A stretch of DNA of 21,689 bases, from contig CAZHQW010000055.1 of NCBI GenBank assembly GCA_964534745.1, positions 1-21,689 of the forward strand, in the 5' to 3' direction. A program made the translations under genes and the position numbers. The notes under the pieces are model-generated. The model was not told where the DNA came from, did not search any database, and saw only the letters and a program-made list of their open reading frames with translations. Below, piece after piece: positions 1 to 7,693 of this stretch. The DNA comes from G020354785 sp964534745 (lineage in GTDB: Bacteria; Bacteroidota; Bacteroidia; Bacteroidales; UBA10428). Within the stretch, counting starts at the first letter, position 1. Every line of letters begins with the position of its first letter.

Positions 1-2
1 CT

Positions 3-41
3 GGGAGATTAATGAGTTTTTGTCAAAAAGATTATATATGA
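3..41 (+). CDS. Possible 3' end of an upstream gene
   Basis: The frame beginning at base 3 stays open to a TGA at 39-41, which overlaps the ATG of the next gene in an ATGA arrangement typical of translationally coupled genes. Only about a dozen residues are visible, too few to identify a family. In related Bacteroidales a DUF2520 Rossmann-like protein often precedes this kdsC gene, but nothing here proves it. The frame beginning at base 1 stops at 10-12 and is an equally possible end of the upstream gene. Confidence 0.22.
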   Translation, partial: GRLMSFCQKDYI

Positions 42-559
42 GCAATTATAAAGAAGATCTGCGGAGTATTAAGGCATTTGTTTTTGACGTTGACGGCGTT
101 CTTACCAACGGTAGTATATTCCTTGACCCCGGAGGTGAGTTTATAAGAACAATGAACATTAAGGACGGTTATGCCATACAATACTGTATTAAGCACGGCT
201 ATCCCGTGGCTGTCATAACCGGCGGAAGCTCGAAGACAATAAGGAAGAGGTTTGAAAACCTCGGTGTAAAAGATGTTTACCTCAGATCTGCAAATAAAAT
301 AAACGACTATGAACACTTCAGGACAAGGCATAAACTTGAACATAAAGAAATCCTCTTTATGGGTGATGACATACCGGATTACGAAATAATGAAAATTGCC
401 GGGGTCCCTACATGTCCGGTTGATGCGGTTGAAGAAATAAAGCAGGTTTCAAAGTATATATCCGATAAAAAGGGAGGGGAGGGATGCGTAAGGGATGTTA
501 TTGAACAGGTGCTCAGGCTCCATGGCAAATGGATGATTGACGGGGCATTTTCATGGTAA
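38..559 (+). CDS. kdsC: KdsC-type HAD phosphatase (3-deoxy-D-manno-octulosonate 8-phosphate phosphatase)
   Basis: This cytoplasmic HAD-superfamily phosphatase should remove phosphate from KDO-8-phosphate to give KDO for the lipopolysaccharide inner core. The 173-residue length fits the small KdsC class, which has no large cap domain. Motif I is FDVDGVLTNG, with nucleophile Asp17 and general acid Asp19; motif II is ITGG; the metal-binding motif IV is MGDDIPDYEIM (Asp110, Asp111). The C-terminal KGGEGCVRDVIE segment is characteristic of the family. I chose the ATG at 38 over an in-frame TTG at 20 because the residues after it match the usual short N-terminus before the first strand, and because the ATG overlaps an upstream stop. 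The prenyltransferase gene follows after 20 bp. The KdsC family assignment is strong; the exact substrate is inferred from the family. Confidence 0.9.
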   Translation: MSNYKEDLRSIKAFVFDVDGVLTNGSIFLDPGGEFIRTMNIKDGYAIQYCIKHGYPVAVITGGSSKTIRKRFENLGVKDVYLRSANKINDYEHFRTRHKLEHKEILFMGDDIPDYEIMKIAGVPTCPVDAVEEIKQVSKYISDKKGGEGCVRDVIEQVLRLHGKWMIDGAFSW

Positions 560-579
560 AATAATAATCGCAGGAGTAA

Positions 580-1551
580 ATGAATAAGCTGCTGCTTGAT
601 CAAATATACGCTTTTTTCAGGCTAATACGCTGGCAGAACTTAACTATTATAGTAATAACCCAGCTGCTTGTAAGATACTGTATTATAGCTCCCATACTGA
701 AATTCGTTGATCTTTCACCCCAATTGAGCGGATTCTTTTTTTTCCTGGTGGTAATGTCAACAGTTATGATAGCGGCTGCCGGGTATGTTATAAATGATTA
801 TTTCGACAGGAAGACAGATCTTGTAAACAAACCAGAAGCGGTGATTGTCGGCAAAAGGATCAAAATAAGATCTGCTATGGCCTTACATATAATATTCAAT
901 ATTATTGGGATAGTTACAGGATTTTACGTGTCTGTTAGTATTGGTGAGCCCTTACTGGGTCTGGTCTTTGTAACGGTGGGCGGATTACTGTGGTTTTATT
1001 CAACCAGCTATAAAAGGCAGCTGTTAATTGGCAATCTTATTGTTGCAATTCTTACAGCACTGGTACCGTTAATTGTGTTTTTATTTGAATACCCCCTGCT
1101 CAAGAGTGTATATGGAGGATTACTTACAGTCTTCGGATCAATAATTAAATATTTGACTGCCTGGGTTCTGGGATATTCGGGATTTGCATTTGTTCTGACC
1201 CTTGCCAGGGAAATAATAAAGGACGCTGAAGATTTTGAAGGAGATCACGCCTATGGCAGCCAGACAATACCAATAGTCATCGGTACTACCTGTACAAAGG
1301 CTATAATAGTGATATTATTTGTCATTACTCTTATTGCAGTATTTTATGTTTATTTAATGTATCTGAATAACAGGTTTACCTTGTATTTCATATGCATTAT
1401 GCTGGCAATTCCTATAATATTCAATGTTTATAAGGTCATTGGAGCCAGCAGCAAGAGGGATTATAAAATTGCCAGCCTCATTACCAAGATAATATTGATT
1501 AACGGACTCATATATGCCTTGCTGGCTAATTCTGTAGTCCCGGGATTTTAA
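580..1551 (+). CDS. UbiA-family prenyltransferase (geranylgeranylglycerol-phosphate geranylgeranyltransferase-like)
   Basis: This is an integral inner-membrane enzyme that transfers a polyprenyl chain from its diphosphate to an acceptor. Both Mg-diphosphate motifs of the UbiA superfamily are visible: N72-D73-x-x-D76-x-x-x-D80 (NDYFDRKTD) and D215-x-x-D218-x-x-x-D222 (within REIIKDAEDFEGD). Hydrophobic stretches along the 323 residues fit about eight to nine membrane helices. Bacteroidota proteins of this type are usually annotated as geranylgeranylglycerol-phosphate geranylgeranyltransferase by similarity to the archaeal lipid enzyme. The acceptor cannot be read from sequence, and quinone or other prenylation is possible. 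The start is supported by an AGGAG at 572-576, just upstream of the ATG. It sits between kdsC (20 bp upstream) and maf (11 bp downstream), almost certainly in one operon. Confidence 0.85.
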   Translation: MNKLLLDQIYAFFRLIRWQNLTIIVITQLLVRYCIIAPILKFVDLSPQLSGFFFFLVVMSTVMIAAAGYVINDYFDRKTDLVNKPEAVIVGKRIKIRSAMALHIIFNIIGIVTGFYVSVSIGEPLLGLVFVTVGGLLWFYSTSYKRQLLIGNLIVAILTALVPLIVFLFEYPLLKSVYGGLLTVFGSIIKYLTAWVLGYSGFAFVLTLAREIIKDAEDFEGDHAYGSQTIPIVIGTTCTKAIIVILFVITLIAVFYVYLMYLNNRFTLYFICIMLAIPIIFNVYKVIGASSKRDYKIASLITKIILINGLIYALLANSVVPGF

Positions 1552-1562
1552 AAAGGATTATT

Positions 1563-2165
1563 GTGGATATAAGTAAAAGATTCAGACAATATAACATTAT
1601 ACTGGCATCAAAGTCACCCCGCAGAAAAAAACTGCTTAAAGAACTTGGTCTAAAGTTTGAGGTTATTGCGGAGATGCCCGTAAAAGAAGAATATCCCCCA
1701 ACTTTGAGCTGTGAAGAAATACCTGTTTACCTGGCACAACTTAAGGCACATTCATGCATAGATTATATTGGTCCCCATACCATACTTATAGCAGCCGACA
1801 CCGTAGTATGCCTTGATAATCAGGTACTGAACAAACCCAGGGATTACAACAATGCTTTCAGTATTTTGAAAAAACTATCAGGCAGGAAACATAATGTAAT
1901 CACAGGGATCTGTCTCAAGTCAGAACATAAAGAGGCAGCCTTCAAATCGGTATCGGATGTTTATTTCAGAGACCTTGCCGATTCGGAGATAGATTATTAT
2001 ATTAAGGTATATAAACCATTTGATAAAGCAGGCTCATACGGGATCCAGGAATGGATTGGCTATATAGGCATTGAAAGAATTGAAGGATCATATTTTAATG
2101 TTATGGGATTGCCAACTCATGAGTTATACAGAGAGTTATGCAGTTTTATTGAAACTGGTATTTAA
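1563..2165 (+). CDS. maf: Maf nucleoside triphosphate pyrophosphatase
   Basis: A cytoplasmic Maf/Ham1-fold enzyme that hydrolyses non-canonical or excess nucleoside triphosphates to the monophosphate and pyrophosphate (house-cleaning). Visible motifs are ASKSPRRKKLL near the N-terminus (substrate and phosphate binding), AADTVV with the catalytic Asp79, LSGRKHNVITG, and PFDKAGSYGIQ near the C-terminus. The last motif is typical of the YhdE-like dTTP/UTP-preferring branch. The 200-residue length is normal. Translation begins at GTG 1563; an AAGGA a few bases upstream supports this, and no ATG lies nearby in frame. The gene lies 11 bp after the prenyltransferase and 10 bp before the S46 peptidase. 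The family is certain; the preferred nucleotide is inferred. Confidence 0.93.
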   Translation: MDISKRFRQYNIILASKSPRRKKLLKELGLKFEVIAEMPVKEEYPPTLSCEEIPVYLAQLKAHSCIDYIGPHTILIAADTVVCLDNQVLNKPRDYNNAFSILKKLSGRKHNVITGICLKSEHKEAAFKSVSDVYFRDLADSEIDYYIKVYKPFDKAGSYGIQEWIGYIGIERIEGSYFNVMGLPTHELYRELCSFIETGI

Positions 2166-2175
2166 ACAGGAAAAA

Positions 2176-4335
2176 ATGATAAGAAGACTGTTCATTGTTT
2201 TTGTTTTGCAGGCATGCTGTAACAGCCTGATATTACTTTCGGGAGAGGGTATGTGGCTCCCGTTTTTGCTGGGAGAGAATAATATCAATATAATGAACGG
2301 GATGGGACTTCAGATATCGGCAGAAGATATATTCAGCAATACTGAACCAAGCATCAAGGATGCTATAGTACTCTTTGACAGGGGTTGTACGGGTGAGATA
2401 ATATCAGACAGCGGATTACTTGTAACCAACTACCATTGTGCCTACAGTTATGCCCAGGCTATCAGCACAGCAGAAAATGATTATATGACTAACGGGTACT
2501 GGGCAAAATCAAGGGATGAAGAAATGCCGCTTGAGGATCTTACAGTATCATTGCTTGTAAGTGTTGATGATGTGACGGATGAGGTCCTGAGAAACGTTGG
2601 TCCGGGGCTTGATGAGTATGCGAGAAGTAAAATAATCAGTGAAAGTATTGACAGTATCAGGGCCCGGATTAGCGAATCTGAAGATACCGTGGTCAAAATT
2701 ATGCCTTTCTATTATGGAAATGAATATTATATGTTTGTTTACCAGGTATTCAGGGATATAAGACTTGTGGGAATTCCTCCCGGTGAAATAGGCAGATTTG
2801 GCGGAGATACCGATAACTGGGTATGGCCCCGCCATACCGGTGATTTTGCACTCTTCAGGATATACGCTGATAGCAGTAACAATTCTGCTGAATACTCTCA
2901 TGAGAATATACCCTATAAACCGGAAAAGCATTTGCACATTTCTGTTAAAGGATACAGTGAAGGTGACTTCGCCATGGCATACGGCTATCCCGCAAGGACA
3001 TACGAGTATTTAACTTCCCATGCAATAAGAATGTTAAACGACAGTATATTGCCACAGAAAATAAAATTCAGGCAAGAAAGGCAGAAGATAATTAAAGCCG
3101 CCATGGATCATGACGGTTCAATAAGAATTAAATACGCCGCCAAATATGAGAGCATGAGCAATGCCCTGAAAAAATGGACCGGCATACTGGAGGGATTTGA
3201 AAGGATAAAAATCATAAAGCAGAAAGAAGAGCTTGAATCACAGTTTAATAAATGGACTGATACGGATCCGGAAATGAAAATAAAGTATGGGACATTAATT
3301 TCAGAATTTGAAAAACTGTATGGGCAACTGTTGCCCTTAAATGTCGCAGGTGAATTTTTTTATGAGACAATGCTAAGCACCGGATTGATCAATTTTGTTT
3401 CATTTTTTGGCGGCCTGCTTCTCTTTTCTGAAACGGATTCTATAGAAGCATATAATCAGAATATTGAGAATCTTAAAAAAGAAGCCGGCAAGTTTTTCCA
3501 TGATTATTCTGCTGCAGTTGATGAGAAGATATTTGCAAGGATGCTCGGGTTCTTTTATTATAATGTCGACAGGAAGTACCATCCCGAGATTATGGATGAA
3601 ATTTTCAGGAAGACCGGGGGTGACTTTTCCAGGTATGCCGGTTATTTATATTCCAAATCAATTTTTGCTGATAAAACAAAAGTTGACAGGCTGCTTGAGA
3701 ATTTTTCCATGGCTTCAACAGATAAAATAGAAGATGACCCTGCATTTAAGATATATAACAGCTTTTTTAACCTTTACAAGGATAGTGTCATTCCTTGTCT
3801 AAATACACTGAACATCAGGCTGGATAGTCTCTACAGGATGTATGTAAAGGGACTGGCTGAAATGGAGCCGCACAGGCAGTTTTATCCGGATGCCAACCAT
3901 ACGCTCAGACTAAGCTACGGGAAAATTGAAGGCTACAGGCCGGAAGATGCTGTTACCTATCGTTATTATACAACATTAGCAGGTGTGATTGAGAAAGGCT
4001 ATTATGAAAATCAGGATTATGCTGTTCCCGTGAGGCTCAGGGAACTTTATGATAATAAGGATTACGGAAGATACGCAACAGACAGTATTATGCATGTCTG
4101 TTTTATTGCTGCCAATCACACCTCGGGCGGCAGCTCCGGCAGTCCGGTCCTTAACGGTGAGGGGAATCTCATAGGAATTAATTTCGACAGGAACTGGGAG
4201 GGCACTATGAGTGACTACGTTTACGACGGGTCAATATGCCGCAATATATCACTGGATATAAGGTATATACTTTTTATTATCGATAAGTATGCCGGAGCAC
4301 ATAGGCTGCTGGACGAGATGACAATAGTATATTAA
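2176..4335 (+). CDS. dpp11: S46-family dipeptidyl-peptidase, DPP11-type (Asp/Glu-specific)
   Basis: A 719-residue exported serine peptidase that releases N-terminal dipeptides from oligopeptides, most likely in the periplasm. After a signal peptide (about residues 1-23) comes GEGMWLP, the usual start of mature S46 proteins. The catalytic triad is His87 in VTNYHCAY, Asp223 in WPRHTGDF and Ser654 in GGSSGSP; these positions are very close to those of Porphyromonas gingivalis DPP11. Eighteen residues after the serine is Arg672 in NFDRNWEG. That site is Arg in DPP11 (acidic P1 residue) and Gly in DPP7 (hydrophobic P1), so acidic specificity is inferred. The usual GGNSGSP reads GGSSGSP here, a mild variant. 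I rejected an upstream in-frame start at 2071 because it lies inside maf and precedes the signal peptide. Its stop codon overlaps that of the convergent gene. Confidence 0.92.
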   Translation: MIRRLFIVFVLQACCNSLILLSGEGMWLPFLLGENNINIMNGMGLQISAEDIFSNTEPSIKDAIVLFDRGCTGEIISDSGLLVTNYHCAYSYAQAISTAENDYMTNGYWAKSRDEEMPLEDLTVSLLVSVDDVTDEVLRNVGPGLDEYARSKIISESIDSIRARISESEDTVVKIMPFYYGNEYYMFVYQVFRDIRLVGIPPGEIGRFGGDTDNWVWPRHTGDFALFRIYADSSNNSAEYSHENIPYKPEKHLHISVKGYSEGDFAMAYGYPARTYEYLTSHAIRMLNDSILPQKIKFRQERQKIIKAAMDHDGSIRIKYAAKYESMSNALKKWTGILEGFERIKIIKQKEELESQFNKWTDTDPEMKIKYGTLISEFEKLYGQLLPLNVAGEFFYETMLSTGLINFVSFFGGLLLFSETDSIEAYNQNIENLKKEAGKFFHDYSAAVDEKIFARMLGFFYYNVDRKYHPEIMDEIFRKTGGDFSRYAGYLYSKSIFADKTKVDRLLENFSMASTDKIEDDPAFKIYNSFFNLYKDSVIPCLNTLNIRLDSLYRMYVKGLAEMEPHRQFYPDANHTLRLSYGKIEGYRPEDAVTYRYYTTLAGVIEKGYYENQDYAVPVRLRELYDNKDYGRYATDSIMHVCFIAANHTSGGSSGSPVLNGEGNLIGINFDRNWEGTMSDYVYDGSICRNISLDIRYILFIIDKYAGAHRLLDEMTIVY

Positions 4336-5891
4336 GGACTGAGATTTTTCAATGCTTCTTCCAGCGGTTCATCAGGTTTTATATAATTATATTCTTCCCA
4401 GTAGGAATCGTTATATTCTATTACCTGGTCAGTAAAAATATTCATGGTCTTTGCTACTTCCCTGGGTTTAAACCGTTTTACATCCATGGTATCAATATCT
4501 GTCACAGCCAGTTCAATTACCGTGTTAAAAACCTTGCCAAATAGTTGTTTCTTCTTTCTTATTTTAAATTCTGTTTCACATCTTATGAAGTTCAGATAGT
4601 ATTTGTTGTTAAATTCCTTAAACTTTACAGAGTACTCAGCTTTAATAGGTTTTACGTTTAAATACCTCGGTTTCTTTATTACCAGGAAATGTGAAGCCTT
4701 TTCTATCTTATCCTGTTTTAATGAAAAATCTACTGCCTTGACTGCAAGACTGTTAATATCCAGATAAATCGTTCCTGTATATGGGGGATAGTCGTTATTT
4801 TCCTTATGGTCAAATTTGATAGCAAAAGCCTCCCTTTCATTGTCGATCATGACGTCAGCCATCCTGTAACTGTAATAGTTAAGGTTTTCTTCTGAAAAGA
4901 AGTATGCCGGGTGCTTGACTATATCAAGCAGCAAAGTTGTACCGAGACCGGCCTTCAATTTTAGTATCACGGTGTCTGCTTTGCTTATATCCCTGCTTGT
5001 TCTTGCTTTGATAATCTTTATCTGCTCCTTCTCATCGGGTTTGGTATAAGATGATTTGTAGGTCTGCAACACAGCCTCCGATACAATGACATATCTCCTT
5101 GATTCCTTTACCGACTCGCGGTAAAATGACGTCAGTATAACCGGTTTGTTACTGTAATTCTCGGGAATCTTCTCAATTGCACCTATTATTAATGATATGG
5201 GATCGATTTTCCTTATGATTACCTCCTGGATAGGTATAAAATCAGGAACCAGTAAAATAATATTATTCTTCGATACAAGATTTATAGCCTGTTCCTTATA
5301 CAATTTATAACCAAGACATGAGATGCCAATGCTGTCATAAATGAAAGCAGGGGAGATCTTCATTACAAACTCGCCGTCAGTATTTGAAACCGTCCCTATA
5401 CTTTTACCTATGAGGCTTATATTGGCATATTCAATTGGCTTTTTTGTATTATTGTCAATGATTTTCCCCTCGATCTTAAGGATTGAAACAGATTCAGGCA
5501 ATATTGTCTCCGGGATTCTTTCAATGCCGTCACCAGGTTTATAAATGACAATATTATTACCTATAACTCTGTATTCCAATGACTTATTGTCAACTATTTT
5601 ATCAAGTACCTCCCTAAGAGTTTTATTTCTCATATTGATTGAGATTACCCTGTCAGCATCTATTAAAGAGGAGTTATACGAGAAGTTGTAATTGATTTCC
5701 TTTTCAATAATCCTGAAAACATCATATACTGAATAATTATTAAGAGAGATGTTTAACCTGTAATCGAATATTGAGTCCTGTCCATAGGACAGGACTGCTC
5801 CGGAGACTAATAATATGAATATTAAAATTCTGCGGACGGGACTTTTATAAATATTCGGTACCGGACTATTAATAATATTTTCAGCAACCAT
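4332..5891 (-). CDS. STN-domain and carboxypeptidase-regulatory-like domain protein, no TonB barrel
   Basis: A 519-residue exported protein. After an N-terminal signal or anchor segment (about residues 20-38) comes an STN (secretin/TonB short N-terminal) domain at about 44-118. Next is a CarboxypepD_reg-like beta-sandwich at about 138-225 (GKIIDNNTKKPIEYANISL, GTVSNTDGEF), then a roughly 290-residue C-terminal region. That region is shared with the protein at 7694-8998 and resembles the part following the regulatory domain in uncharacterised DUF5686-like Bacteroidota proteins. In known systems an STN domain on a TonB-dependent receptor signals to a FecR anti-sigma factor; here no plug or barrel follows. 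The gene overlaps fecR by 11 bp, so it is probably coupled to it and may supply its periplasmic partner. I chose ATG 5891 over TTG 5900. Domain calls are firm; function is unknown. Confidence 0.8.
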   Translation of the reverse strand: MVAENIINSPVPNIYKSPVRRILIFILLVSGAVLSYGQDSIFDYRLNISLNNYSVYDVFRIIEKEINYNFSYNSSLIDADRVISINMRNKTLREVLDKIVDNKSLEYRVIGNNIVIYKPGDGIERIPETILPESVSILKIEGKIIDNNTKKPIEYANISLIGKSIGTVSNTDGEFVMKISPAFIYDSIGISCLGYKLYKEQAINLVSKNNIILLVPDFIPIQEVIIRKIDPISLIIGAIEKIPENYSNKPVILTSFYRESVKESRRYVIVSEAVLQTYKSSYTKPDEKEQIKIIKARTSRDISKADTVILKLKAGLGTTLLLDIVKHPAYFFSEENLNYYSYRMADVMIDNEREAFAIKFDHKENNDYPPYTGTIYLDINSLAVKAVDFSLKQDKIEKASHFLVIKKPRYLNVKPIKAEYSVKFKEFNNKYYLNFIRCETEFKIRKKKQLFGKVFNTVIELAVTDIDTMDVKRFKPREVAKTMNIFTDQVIEYNDSYWEEYNYIKPDEPLEEALKNLSP

Positions 5892-6924
5892 TTCCAACAA
5901 TGATTACCTTATCTTTTGTTTTTACTATATTCTCAATCTGAAGATTGAATGATCCTTCAATTACTTTTAACACTGAATCAAGGGAAGCATTATTAAATGT
6001 GGCAGTCAGTTTACAATTTGCCATTTCCTGGCTGCCAAGAGTAATGCTGGTATTATAAACACTCTCCAGTTTTTCTGCTACCGTCTGCAGGTCTGTTTCC
6101 CTGAAGATTAAGTATTTTGTTTTCCAGGACATGTAATTGATATCATTATTTTTACTTTTATTGAGTGTCTTTCCTGACAATGCACCGATATAACCGGGTT
6201 CAATTAATATATTATTATCCGGATTGTCCTTTTGTGACAACTGCACATTTCCAGATTCAACAAATACTTCAGTCTTATTATTTGATGCCCTGGTGTTTAT
6301 ATTAAATGATGTTCCCAATACTCTTACCAATACATCATTTGTAGTAATAGTAAAAGGATTGTCATTATCCCTGGTAACATCAAAATAAGCTTCACCTTTA
6401 AGAAACAATTGCCTGGAACCGCTTCCGAAGTTGTTTGCATACCTGATAAGGGTCCCTGAGTTAAGGTATACCTGTGAACCATCAGGCAATATCAGCCTGG
6501 ATGTATTATCGGAACCTGATTTGACAATCGTATTATTATCAAGGTATGGAGTTACAAAAACCTTATAAATACCAAATGCCAGACCCATGACCAGCAATAT
6601 CGAAGCGGCAAGGCGCAACGACCGGTAAAGGAACAGCTTTGCCGTATTGACCATTGCCCGTTCAGGCACAGGAATAATTCCCTTATCACTATTCAGGATT
6701 CTCTGTTTTACATTTTCCCATGCGCTGTCAACATCTACTTTTTTCATATTTTTAATTGAATTGATTTTCTCCCAGTCGGCTTTAATATTTTTAAGTAATA
6801 TATTGTTTTCATTACTGCTGTTTATCCATTTTTTTATAATGCCAGCTTCCTCATTGTCACTTTCTCCTGATAAGTACCTTGCCAATAGTCCCCATCTTAT
6901 TTTATTTTCCCTGTATCTTTTCAT
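5881..6924 (-). CDS. FecR-family anti-sigma factor
   Basis: A 347-residue single-pass inner-membrane regulator that holds an ECF sigma factor until a periplasmic signal arrives. The cytoplasmic N-terminus (LARYLSGESDNEEAGIIKKW and an ADWEKI segment) should bind sigma. One transmembrane helix lies at about residues 103-125 (LAASILLVMGLAFGIYKVFV). The periplasmic FecR domain follows (VKSGSDNTSRLILPDGSQVYLNSGT, FLKGEAYFDVTRD, VLGTSFNI), and then a C-terminal DUF4974 domain (about 265-345), which in TonB-linked systems lies close to the STN signalling domain. It starts 15 bp after the sigma gene ends and overlaps the STN protein gene by 11 bp, so the three form one operon. The call is secure; the inducing signal is unknown. 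Confidence 0.93.
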   Translation of the reverse strand: MKRYRENKIRWGLLARYLSGESDNEEAGIIKKWINSSNENNILLKNIKADWEKINSIKNMKKVDVDSAWENVKQRILNSDKGIIPVPERAMVNTAKLFLYRSLRLAASILLVMGLAFGIYKVFVTPYLDNNTIVKSGSDNTSRLILPDGSQVYLNSGTLIRYANNFGSGSRQLFLKGEAYFDVTRDNDNPFTITTNDVLVRVLGTSFNINTRASNNKTEVFVESGNVQLSQKDNPDNNILIEPGYIGALSGKTLNKSKNNDINYMSWKTKYLIFRETDLQTVAEKLESVYNTSITLGSQEMANCKLTATFNNASLDSVLKVIEGSFNLQIENIVKTKDKVIIVGNGC

Positions 6925-6939
6925 AATTATCTTGTATTA

Positions 6940-7488
6940 TTATGCTTCAACATAATTTTTAAGGTTTCTCCTGAAAAGCTTCAAAGCCTTACCCATATTT
7001 GCTTCGATAGTCTTTACCGATAAAGACAGCTTTTCTGCTATTTCCCTGTATTTAAGCCCTTCAAACCTGTTAAGAAGAAATATTTTTCTGCATCTTTCAG
7101 GCATGGAGTCTAATGTATTATTAATTATCTCATTAAGTTCCTGCATCTTTAAAGCTTCCAATGCATCATCGTTATACTCCTTGTCCTGTTTCCTGTAATA
7201 ATCCTCATATTTTATCTCTATTGTACGATGATTCAGATACTGGAGGCAGCCATTATATACAGAGCGGTATAAATACGATTTCAAAGAAACATTGATATTT
7301 AATTTATCCCTCTTCTCCCAGAGCCTGTAAAACAGTTCCTGTACAACCTCTTCTGCCGTATCAAGATCCCTGATATATTTGCTGGCATAATTACAAAGAG
7401 TGCTATAATATTTTCTAAATACATATTCAAAGGTTATTAAATTGCCTTCCCTGATTTCTTCAAATATCTTCCAGCTTCGTTTCTTCAT
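6940..7488 (-). CDS. ECF-family RNA polymerase sigma factor (sigma-70 family)
   Basis: A 182-residue alternative sigma factor that directs RNA polymerase to a small regulon when released by its FecR partner. Region 2 lies at about residues 20-75 (FRKYYSTLCNYASKYI, DTAEEVVQELFYRLWEKRD). Region 4 lies at about 125-178 (LDSMPERCRKIFLLNRFEGL, then the helix-turn-helix YREIAEKLSLSVKTIEANMG). Region 3 is absent, as expected for the ECF group. It is the first gene of a three-gene operon with fecR and the STN protein. A TAnnTTTG-like element lies about 40 bp upstream of the ATG. Its targets cannot be read from this window; besides its own operon, the paralogous gene at 7694-8998 is a possible one. 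Confidence 0.93.
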   Translation of the reverse strand: MKKRSWKIFEEIREGNLITFEYVFRKYYSTLCNYASKYIRDLDTAEEVVQELFYRLWEKRDKLNINVSLKSYLYRSVYNGCLQYLNHRTIEIKYEDYYRKQDKEYNDDALEALKMQELNEIINNTLDSMPERCRKIFLLNRFEGLKYREIAEKLSLSVKTIEANMGKALKLFRRNLKNYVEA

Positions 7489-7528
7489 GTACTGAAAACT
7501 GCTTTAAAATATCTAAGTTAATAAAATC

Positions 7529-7536
7529 CAAAGATA
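7529..7536 (-). promoter_or_regulatory. Candidate Bacteroidetes -7 promoter element (TATCTTTG)
   Basis: On the minus strand TATCTTTG matches the Bacteroidetes -7 consensus TAnnTTTG, 40 bp upstream of the sigma-factor start codon. The -33 element would fall at about 7556 or beyond, at or inside the assembly gap, so only half of the promoter can be judged. An eight-base match with two free positions can occur by chance in AT-rich DNA. Confidence 0.35.
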
Positions 7537-7556
7537 ACGGGTTCAAAGTTAGTCTG

Positions 7557-7656
7557 NNNNNNNNNNNNNNNNNNNNNNNNNNNNNNNNNNNNNNNNNNNN
7601 NNNNNNNNNNNNNNNNNNNNNNNNNNNNNNNNNNNNNNNNNNNNNNNNNNNNNNNN
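7557..7656. other. Assembly gap (100 N)
   Basis: Exactly 100 undetermined bases in the spacer between the sigma gene and the upstream paralogue gene. The even length marks a placeholder of unknown true size. The sigma operon's upstream promoter region, or even a short gene, could be missing. Confidence 0.98.
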
Positions 7657-7666
7657 TAATAATATG

Positions 7667-7682
7667 CTTATCGCCTGATAAG
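7667..7682 (-). terminator. Small hairpin downstream of the 7694-8998 gene
   Basis: CTTATC-GCCT-GATAAG is a perfect 6-bp stem with a 4-base loop, beginning 12 bases after the stop codon on the minus strand. The stem has only two G/C pairs and is followed by CATATTATTA rather than a T tract, so it is a weak candidate terminator. It could instead be a small operator-like palindrome. Confidence 0.25.
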
Positions 7683-7693
7683 TACTAAAATAT

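Noticed and set aside
20..37. TTG start for the KdsC gene
   Set aside because: The ATG at 38 overlaps an upstream stop (ATGA) and gives the family's usual N-terminus; the TTG adds six residues with no match.
2071..2175. Longer N-terminus for the S46 peptidase inside maf
   Set aside because: It would precede the signal peptide and overlap maf by about 95 bases; the ATG at 2176 leads straight into a signal peptide and the family's usual mature start.
2548..2937. Minus-strand ORF of 129 codons inside the S46 gene
   Set aside because: Out-of-frame shadow of a well-supported gene; no recognisable domain.
6940..7488. Sigma/FecR pair as the regulator of the SusC/SusD locus
   Set aside because: They lie about 11 kb from the PUL, with another gene cluster between, and have their own STN partner in the operon; the SusC N-terminus, which would settle it, is outside the window.
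7667..7682. Strong rho-independent terminator
   Set aside because: The stem is short and AT-rich and has no following T tract, so it is listed only as a weak candidate.
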